Below are positions 1-4,014 of a DNA stretch of 5,555 nucleotides, in pieces. This DNA comes from Clostridiales bacterium UBA4644. GTDB taxonomy: Bacteria > Bacillota > Clostridia > Oscillospirales > Butyricicoccaceae. Position 1 is the stretch's first letter. Each line of letters opens with the position of its first letter. The position numbers were made by a program, and so were the translations under genes. The stretch spans positions 1 to 5,555 of the forward strand of contig DHMK01000048.1 in the NCBI GenBank assembly GCA_002405755.1, given 5' to 3'. The notes below the pieces were generated by a model. It made no database searches. It was not told where the DNA came from and saw nothing but the letters and a program-made list of their open reading frames with translations.

Positions 1-84
1 GTTCCCTCAGAGGGAGCCAAGCCCTGCGGGGCCGGGAGAAGAGGCTCCATAATTTGGAAATTTTTGTCCGGCGCGAAAAAAGCC

Positions 85-113
85 TTGACATTTTCCCTTC
101 CCCGCCGTATACT
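85..113 (+). promoter_or_regulatory. Sigma-A-type promoter of the tRNA-Val gene
   Basis: TTGACA at 85-90 and TATACT at 108-113 are separated by exactly 17 bases. The -35 hexamer is a perfect consensus and the -10 differs at one position. The tRNA begins 19 bases after the -10, so transcription probably starts near 120 with a short 5' leader. An A/T-rich stretch at 49-66 upstream could help polymerase binding. Bases 1-84 hold no supportable gene. Confidence 0.88.
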
Positions 114-132
114 ATAAAGGCACTGATGCGAT

Positions 133-209
133 GGACGATTAGCTCACTTGGCTAGAGCGCCTGTTTGACGTACAGGAGGTAACAGGTTCGATTCCTGTAT
201 CGTCCACCA
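133..209 (+). tRNA. tRNA-Val, anticodon GAC
   Basis: A full cloverleaf can be folded by eye. The acceptor stem GGACGAT (133-139) pairs with ATCGTCC (199-205), followed by discriminator A206 and an encoded CCA (207-209). The D stem is GCTC/GAGC (142-145 with 155-158). The anticodon stem CCTGT/ACAGG (160-164 with 172-176) encloses loop TTGACGT with anticodon GAC at 167-169, which reads GTC and GTT valine codons. The T stem ACAGG/CCTGT (182-186 with 194-198) encloses the canonical TTCGATT loop. All stems are perfectly paired. The gene has its own promoter and terminator and appears to be a single-gene unit. No copy of its 3' end occurs elsewhere in the window, so nothing here shows it being used as an integration site. 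Confidence 0.97.
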
Positions 210-212
210 AAG

Positions 213-243
213 GGTCACGAGGATCTCGTGACCTTTTCTTTTA
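213..243 (+). terminator. Rho-independent terminator of tRNA-Val
   Basis: GGTCACGAG (213-221) and CTCGTGACC (225-233) form a perfect 9-bp stem around the 3-base loop GAT. The T-rich tract TTTTCTTTT follows directly. It begins only 3 bases after the encoded CCA, so the tRNA precursor has a very short trailer before the hairpin. Confidence 0.92.
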
Positions 244-305
244 TGTTTTCCGGCGGGCGGCCCGGCACAGGGCAAAGCCGCGCCGAGGGAAAGGACGGCG
301 AGGAC

Positions 306-986
306 ATGAACTATCCCAGCGTGCAGCCGGCGGTCTTTCTCTCCCGGCCAAACCGGTTTGTGGCGCAGGTGCTGCTGCAGGGGGAGGAGACCACGGTCCA
401 TGTGAAAAATACCGGCCGCTGCCGGGAGCTTCTGCTGCCCGGGGCTTCCGTCTGGCTGACGCCGGGGCAGAACCCGGCGCGGAAGACCGCCTGGGACCTG
501 ATCGCCGTGCAGAAGGGCGGGCTTCTGATCAATCTGGACGCCGCCGCGCCCAACGCCGTTTTTGGAGAATATGCCCGGGCGGGCCTGTTTCTGCCGGAGA
601 CGGAAGCGGTGCGGCCGGAGGTGCGCTTTGGCGCTTCCCGCTTTGATTTTCAGCTGCAGGCAGGCGGCAGGACGCATTTCGTGGAGGTGAAGGGCGTCAC
701 GCTGGAGCAGGCGGGGCAGACGCTTTTTCCAGACGCCCCCACCCAGCGGGGCGTGAAGCATCTGCAGGAGCTGATCCGCGCCCGGCAGGAGGGCTATGGC
801 GCCCATGCGTTCTTTGTGATCCAGCTGGCGGAGGCCCGCGCCTTTTCCCCCAACGACAGGACCCACCCCGCCTTTGGCGCGGCGCTGCGGCAGGCCGCCG
901 CGGCGGGGGTCGCGCTCCATGCCTTCTGCTGCCGCATCACGCCGGAAAGCCTGACGCTGGACCGCCCGGTGCCGGTGCTGCTGTAA
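306..986 (+). CDS. sfsA: SfsA family DNA/RNA nuclease (sugar fermentation stimulation protein)
   Basis: This 226-residue protein is close to the 234-residue length of E. coli SfsA. Family landmarks include the N-terminal NRFVA region (residues 17-21), an OB-like segment ending in NTGR (35-38), SRFDF (111-115), FVEVKG (125-130) and FPDAPTQRGVKH (141-152). D114, E127 and K129 fit the D...ExK arrangement of a PD-(D/E)XK-type nuclease core. SfsA was first linked to maltose metabolism in E. coli, and recent annotation treats the family as nucleases; the cellular role here is unknown. The ATG at 306 was chosen because the family's conserved start (MNYPS...) follows it and an AAGGA sits at 291-295. 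An in-frame ATG at 243 and a GTG at 228 lie in or next to the tRNA terminator and lack a ribosome binding site. No convincing promoter lies between 244 and 305, so expression may depend on read-through past the terminator or on a weak unseen promoter. Confidence 0.93.
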   Translation: MNYPSVQPAVFLSRPNRFVAQVLLQGEETTVHVKNTGRCRELLLPGASVWLTPGQNPARKTAWDLIAVQKGGLLINLDAAAPNAVFGEYARAGLFLPETEAVRPEVRFGASRFDFQLQAGGRTHFVEVKGVTLEQAGQTLFPDAPTQRGVKHLQELIRARQEGYGAHAFFVIQLAEARAFSPNDRTHPAFGAALRQAAAAGVALHAFCCRITPESLTLDRPVPVLL

Positions 987-1001
987 ACGGGGCCTTGCCC
1001 T

Positions 1002-1029
1002 GCGCTTTTCGCAAAAGCGCTTCCCTTTT
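1002..1029 (+). terminator. Possible weak terminator after sfsA
   Basis: GCGCTTTT (1002-1009) and AAAAGCGC (1013-1020) form a perfect 8-bp inverted repeat around CGC, 15 bases after the sfsA stop. The following TTCCCTTTT is T-rich but broken by C residues, so termination would be inefficient. Because it abuts the putative promoter of the next gene, it could instead be an operator-like dyad. Confidence 0.5.
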
Positions 1030-1049
1030 CCGGAAAAATCGCTTATAAT
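1021..1049 (+). promoter_or_regulatory. Putative promoter of the D-cysteine desulfhydrase gene
   Basis: A perfect -10 hexamer TATAAT lies at 1044-1049, 32 bases before the ATG. At 17-base spacing the -35 position reads TTCCCT (1021-1026), a poor match to TTGACA, which suggests a weak or activator-dependent promoter. The spacer contains a 12-base palindrome. Confidence 0.62.
1026..1037. promoter_or_regulatory. Palindrome inside the promoter spacer, candidate operator
   Basis: TTTTCCGGAAAA is a perfect 12-base palindrome lying between the likely -35 and -10 elements of the 1082 gene. Its position is typical of a repressor operator. No regulator gene is adjacent, so the binding protein is unknown. 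Confidence 0.35.
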
Positions 1050-1081
1050 GGCCTTAACAACCATCAAAGGAGGTCCTTACC

Positions 1082-2110
1082 ATGCTGTTGGGACATGAAA
1101 AGGTATCGTTTCTCCATTTGCCCACGCCGCTGGAATATCTGCCCGGCGTTTCGGAGGATCTGGGCGCAGCGTTTTACATCAAGCGGGATGATCTGACCAA
1201 CATCGGCGTTGGCGGCAACAAGCTGCGCAAGCTGGAATATCTGCTGAAGGACGCGCAGGATCAGGGGGCCACCATGCTGCTGACCCTGGGCGGCGCACAG
1301 ACCAACCATGGCCGGCTCACCGCCGCCGTGGCCGCCAAATACGGCATGAAATGCGCCATCGTCTGCGTGGACGATTATCCCGGCGAGCTCAGCGCCAATC
1401 TGCTGCTGGACCGGCTCTTCGGCGCGGAGGTCATCCTGAAGCACGACGACGGCCGGCCCGAGGACGTTCAGTTTGCCGAGACGGCGGCCCAGGTGAAGGC
1501 CCGCTACGAGGCTCAGGGGGAAAGGGTCTATGAGATCCCCGTGGGCGGCTCCAACGTGGAGGGCGCTCTGGGCTATTACGAATGCGCCATGGAGCTGACG
1601 AAGCAGGCCCATGAGATGGGTCTGGACGACGCCGTCGTTTACGATGCCGTGGGCAGCATCGGCACCTACATGGGCCTTTACTGCGGCCTGAAAAACGAAG
1701 GCTCCTCCCTGGGGCTGGTGGGCATCGCCATCTCCCCCTTCCTGGAGGCCAAGGAAAAGCGCATCATGGAATATTTCCGGGAGGTCAAGGCGGCCTACGG
1801 CCTGCACATCAACGCCCGCCGGGAGGATTTCCACATTGAAAAGGACTATACCCGGGGCGCTTACAACAACCCCTGCAGGGAGGTCCGCGACGCCATCCGC
1901 TATATGGCCGGCCGGGAGGGCATCGTTCTGGATCCCTGCTACACCGGCAAGGCCTTCGCCGGCATTCTGGACATGGTCCGGGAGGGCAAGATCGCAAAGG
2001 GCAGCAAGCTGATCTTTTTGCACACCGGCGGCCTGCCCGGCATCTATACCAAGCACCACCGGGTGGAGCTGGAAAAAGAGCTGATGGACGGCGTTACCAT
2101 TCTCGACTGA
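1082..2110 (+). CDS. dcyD: D-cysteine desulfhydrase / ACC deaminase family PLP-dependent enzyme
   Basis: This 342-residue protein has the length and order of motifs of the fold-type II PLP family containing D-cysteine desulfhydrase (D-cysteine to pyruvate, H2S and ammonia), ACC deaminase and L-cysteate sulfo-lyase. The PLP-binding lysine is K47 in GGNKLRK (44-50). The substrate/cofactor loop is GGAQTNHGR (70-78). The phosphate-binding loop is GSIGT (191-195). Candidate active-site tyrosines are Y261 and Y287 (in DPCYTGK, 284-290), and HTGG (314-317) is near the C terminus. It is probably cytoplasmic. The start is secure: AAAGGAGGT at 1066-1074 lies 7 bases before the ATG. The loop reads TNHGR where classic members have SNH, and GSIGT where GSGGT is usual, so substrate identity within the family is uncertain and the symbol is a best guess. 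It appears monocistronic, flanked by a promoter and terminators. Confidence 0.85.
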   Translation: MLLGHEKVSFLHLPTPLEYLPGVSEDLGAAFYIKRDDLTNIGVGGNKLRKLEYLLKDAQDQGATMLLTLGGAQTNHGRLTAAVAAKYGMKCAIVCVDDYPGELSANLLLDRLFGAEVILKHDDGRPEDVQFAETAAQVKARYEAQGERVYEIPVGGSNVEGALGYYECAMELTKQAHEMGLDDAVVYDAVGSIGTYMGLYCGLKNEGSSLGLVGIAISPFLEAKEKRIMEYFREVKAAYGLHINARREDFHIEKDYTRGAYNNPCREVRDAIRYMAGREGIVLDPCYTGKAFAGILDMVREGKIAKGSKLIFLHTGGLPGIYTKHHRVELEKELMDGVTILD

Positions 2111-2114
2111 AAAA

Positions 2115-2163
2115 GGCCCCCCGCAAAGCGGGCCCCGCCGGCGAGTGCCGGCGTCTGATTTTC
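2115..2163 (+). terminator. Double-hairpin terminator after the desulfhydrase gene
   Basis: The first hairpin, CCCGC (2120-2124) with GCGGG (2128-2132) around AAA, is preceded by an A-tract starting at the stop codon. Right after it, CGCCGGC (2136-2142) pairs with GCCGGCG (2147-2153) around GAGT. TCTGATTTTC follows as a modest T-rich tail. The second stem is the likelier functional terminator. Confidence 0.7.
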
Positions 2164-2202
2164 GGCAATTCATTTGCCGGAAACCTATAAAATTCTCGGG
2201 GA

Positions 2203-2306
2203 CCCCGCAGCGTTTCGCCGCGGGGCATTCGTCCACTTTCCACCGGCGGAAAGTGGACAGAAAGGCCGCCGGGGGGCCTTTGTACCAAAGGCGAAATGCC
2301 CCCCGG
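2203..2306. repeat. Cluster of consecutive palindromes in a gene-free stretch
   Basis: This is the core of the gene-free stretch 2165-2431. CCCCGC-A-GCG (2203-2212) pairs with CGC-C-GCGGGG (2216-2225), with one mismatch. GTCCACTTTCC (2231-2241) pairs perfectly over 11 bp with GGAAAGTGGAC (2248-2258) around a 6-base loop. CCGGGGGG (2269-2276) pairs with CCCCCCGG (2299-2306), enclosing CCTTTG/CAAAGG (2277-2282 with 2286-2291). AAAGGCC/GGCCTTT (2261-2267 with 2275-2281) is a competing fold. A smaller hairpin CGGCAA/TTGCCG (2163-2168 with 2174-2179) precedes the cluster and AGGAG/CTCCT (2329-2333 with 2339-2343) follows it. No convincing protein is encoded. It may be a dispersed intergenic palindromic element or a structured RNA; sequence alone cannot decide. 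Confidence 0.7.
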
Positions 2307-2350
2307 AACCCCCCGTTCGCCCGTTTTGAGGAGGTTTTCTCCTGCACCCC

Positions 2351-2383
2351 AGCCCCGCGTCTGCCGCGGGGCTTCGCTTTTTC
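2351..2383 (+). terminator. Rho-independent terminator-like hairpin
   Basis: AGCCCCGCG (2351-2359) and CGCGGGGCT (2365-2373) form a perfect 9-bp stem with loop TCTGC, and TCGC then TTTTT (2378-2382) follow. Polarity is for plus-strand transcripts only: on the minus strand the A-tract precedes the stem and no T-tract follows. It sits about 240 bases past the desulfhydrase stop, beyond that gene's own terminator, so it may close a separate short transcript or act as a back-up. It does not serve the converging minus-strand gene. Confidence 0.7.
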
Positions 2384-2431
2384 TCAGAGGAATCCCCGTC
2401 CCCCGTCCACTGCGGGGCAGGAAGTCCCGCG

Positions 2432-2719
2432 TTACTCCATCGCGTCCAGCCGTTGCTGCAGCTCCTGCAGCTGCCGCTCCAGCGCCTCCAGCCGCAGGGT
2501 ATGTCCGCCGGTGGCCTGGGCGTTTTGGCTCTGATTTGCCGCCAGCAGCTGGGCCTGGGCAGAATTGGTCTCCAGGATCTGGGCGATGAGCATCAGCCAG
2601 TTGCCCAGGGTGTTTTGCTGGTTATAATCCAGCCTTCCCAAAAGCGCAAAGCCCAGGACCGTGCCGATGGCGGTCATCAGCGGGGCGGGCAGATCAAAAA
2701 AGCCCTCCTTGGGACCCAT
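2432..2719 (-). CDS. Small membrane protein with C-terminal coiled coil, function unknown
   Basis: This 95-residue protein is not one I recognise. The ATG (minus strand, 2719-2717) was chosen because AAAGGAG (plus coordinates 2727-2733) lies 7 bases upstream; a longer frame back to 2794 lacks such a site and would run into the divergent gene's leader. After a short N terminus, residues 12-30 form a hydrophobic segment (rich in A, L, G, V, I) that could cross the membrane. Residues 38-50 are a second, weaker amphipathic hydrophobic stretch. Residues 51-72 are Gln/Asn/Ala-rich and 74-95 have heptad-like leucines typical of a coiled coil. The architecture suggests an oligomerising membrane-anchored accessory or scaffold protein, which is inference only. 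It is divergent from the gene at 2809 with about 90 bases between starts. No minus-strand terminator is obvious after its stop. Confidence 0.75.
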   Translation of the reverse strand: MGPKEGFFDLPAPLMTAIGTVLGFALLGRLDYNQQNTLGNWLMLIAQILETNSAQAQLLAANQSQNAQATGGHTLRLEALERQLQELQQRLDAME

Positions 2720-2748
2720 GGACGCGCTCCTTTCCTTCCGGTCTCCCT

Positions 2749-2778
2749 CTTGCCTTTGGCGGGGGAATGGGATATAAT
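2749..2778 (+). promoter_or_regulatory. Putative promoter of the secreted NodB-like gene
   Basis: TTGCCT (2749-2754; 4 of 6 matches to TTGACA) and a perfect TATAAT (2773-2778) are separated by 18 bases. Transcription would start around 2785, leaving a leader of about 25 bases that contains AAGGGAGG. The element lies in the divergent region shared with the minus-strand gene, for which no clear promoter could be assigned. Confidence 0.68.
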
Positions 2779-2808
2779 AAAGCAAAACCTGCAAGGGAGG
2801 CGAGACCC

Positions 2809-3927
2809 ATGAAGCTGCTGCGCAAGCCGGCGGCGCTGCTGCTGGCGCTGCTGCTTTTGCTGCCGCTGGCGGGCGTTCCCTGCCGGGCGGCGGAGAGCTA
2901 TATCATCACCGTGGCGGAGGATACCGTTCTGGAGGATACGAACGATCCGGGCATGGCCATGTATCTGGACGGCATCATCTATGTTCCCTACACCACCCTG
3001 CAGAAGCTCAAGGGCGCTTATGCCTCCTACAACGAGAAAAAAGCTCTGGTGACGGTCTACCGGGTGGGCTATATGATGTATTTCGAGCTGGACACCGGCC
3101 TGACCTACAACCAGGAAAACCGCTATGTGCAGGTCTCCGCCAAGCTGCGTTCCGGCGTGCCCTATCTGCCGGTGCAGGTGATCTGCAGCTGGATGGGGCT
3201 GTATTTTTCCTACACGGCGGCCTCGGCCTCCGGCGTGGGCTATCCCATCATGCGCCTGGCCAAGGACACGCCCCGCACCTCCGACGAGGAGCTTTATCAG
3301 CAGCAGGCGGAGACGCTGCGGTCCGTGGCCCGCAGCCGGGATCTGCTTTCCGGCATCGTCTCGCCGGAGACCCCCGGCCCGGTAACGCCGGAGCCGGCGG
3401 CCCGGGATATTTCGCTGATCTTTGCCGGCGCGCCGGAGGGAGAGCTTTCCTTTTTGCTGGACACGCTGGAGGGCGCCCAGACCCCCGCCGCCTTTTTCCT
3501 GCCCGCCGGACAGCTGACGGAGCTGGCGGAGCCGCTGCGGGAGATCTATGCCCGGGGCTTTTCGCCGGGGCTTCTGCTGGAGGGGGAGGATCTGCTTGCA
3601 GAGGCCCGGGCCGGCTCTGAGGTCTGCGCCCGGCTGCTGCATACCCGGGTCCGGCTGGTGACCTGCCGCCGGGCCATGACGGAGGAGGAGCAGACCGCCC
3701 TCTCTCAGGCGGGCTTTGTGACCGTTTTGCCCGACCGGGATCTTTACGCCGAGGGGGTGGAGCAGAAAAAGCTGCTTTCCGCCGTGAAAAAGCTGCTGCG
3801 CACCGGGGGCAACGGCCAGGTCCTGCTCCTGCAGCCGGACAGCGCCGCCCAGGAGCTTCTGCCCGTGGTGTGCAGCTATCTGGTGGCCCAGAATTATACC
3901 GCCCTGCCCGTGCGGGAGTGGCGGTGA
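2809..3927 (+). CDS. Secreted protein: copper-amine-oxidase-N-like repeats plus degenerate polysaccharide deacetylase-like domain
   Basis: This is a 372-residue protein. The ATG at 2809 follows AAGGGAGG (2793-2800) by 8 bases and starts a clear signal peptide: basic MKLLRK, hydrophobic residues 8-22, and probable cleavage near A27. Without a lipobox it is either released or held by an uncleaved signal. Residues about 47-150 contain two copies of the pattern 'GVPYLP...LG/MG...Y' seen in copper amine oxidase N-terminal (stalk-like) domains of Firmicute cell-surface proteins. A Pro-rich linker (about 184-197) leads to a C-terminal domain (200-372) with the NodB-fold layout. The NodB catalytic motifs are gone: TFDDGP reads IFAGAP (204-209), the HxxxH region reads FSPGLLLEG (251-259), the arginine-proline motif reads RLVTC (282-286), and LLHD reads LLLQP (339-343). 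It is probably non-catalytic, perhaps a wall-glycan binding or structural protein. The NodB assignment is by pattern, not alignment. Confidence 0.82.
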   Translation: MKLLRKPAALLLALLLLLPLAGVPCRAAESYIITVAEDTVLEDTNDPGMAMYLDGIIYVPYTTLQKLKGAYASYNEKKALVTVYRVGYMMYFELDTGLTYNQENRYVQVSAKLRSGVPYLPVQVICSWMGLYFSYTAASASGVGYPIMRLAKDTPRTSDEELYQQQAETLRSVARSRDLLSGIVSPETPGPVTPEPAARDISLIFAGAPEGELSFLLDTLEGAQTPAAFFLPAGQLTELAEPLREIYARGFSPGLLLEGEDLLAEARAGSEVCARLLHTRVRLVTCRRAMTEEEQTALSQAGFVTVLPDRDLYAEGVEQKKLLSAVKKLLRTGGNGQVLLLQPDSAAQELLPVVCSYLVAQNYTALPVREWR

Positions 3928-3941
3928 GGGGAAAAGCCCCT
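3927..3941 (+). other. Short hairpin at the stop codon, without T-tract
   Basis: AGGGG (3927-3931) and CCCCT (3937-3941) form a 5-bp stem around AAAAG, starting at the last base of the stop codon. No U-rich tail follows, so it is not a convincing terminator. Transcription may therefore continue into the terminase gene. Confidence 0.4.
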
Positions 3942-3972
3942 GTCAAGAGAACCGTTTCCCTTGCAGATTCCG

Positions 3973-4004
3973 CTCCCTTGTCCTAAGCTTTTGGGACAAA
4001 GGAG
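3973..4004 (+). promoter_or_regulatory. Hairpin sequestering the terminase ribosome binding site
   Basis: CTCC-C-TTGTCC (3973-3983) pairs with GGACAA-A-GGAG (3994-4004): 10 base pairs with one C-A mismatch and a 10-base loop that includes a possible T-G wobble pair. The 3' arm contains AAAGGAG (3998-4004), the only good ribosome binding site for the terminase frame, so folding would hide it. It could be translational control or a processing site. No promoter better than a weak 3-of-6 match is seen in 3928-4014. Confidence 0.5.
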
Positions 4005-4014
4005 TGGTTTTCTA

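Noticed and set aside
1..50. Minus-strand frame from an ATG at 50 to the left edge
   Set aside because: It is only 16 codons with no ribosome binding site and no recognisable product. A GGAGCC/GGCTCC pair (13-18 with 43-48) followed by an A/T-rich stretch could be an upstream terminator but is too weak to call.
144..1067. Minus-strand open frame covering the tRNA and sfsA
   Set aside because: It runs through a perfect tRNA and is antisense to sfsA; its product is arginine-rich and unrecognisable.
1368..1377. Ten-base match to the 5' end of the tRNA, considered as an attachment-site remnant
   Set aside because: It is in-frame coding sequence of the desulfhydrase gene and short enough to be chance; phage att sites usually match the tRNA 3' half.
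1064..2347. Long minus-strand open frame (427 codons) opposite the desulfhydrase gene
   Set aside because: It is antisense to a gene with clear family motifs and a strong ribosome binding site. Its own product is low-complexity and its length is explained by GC-rich codon bias.
2145..2589. Plus-strand open frames across the palindromic block and opposite the small minus-strand gene
   Set aside because: Their products are proline/arginine/serine-rich, no ribosome binding site supports them, and they overlap hairpins and a better gene.
2677..3642. Minus-strand open frame opposite the NodB-like gene
   Set aside because: Its product is rich in Q, R, G and H, typical of antisense shadows, and it overlaps two better supported genes.
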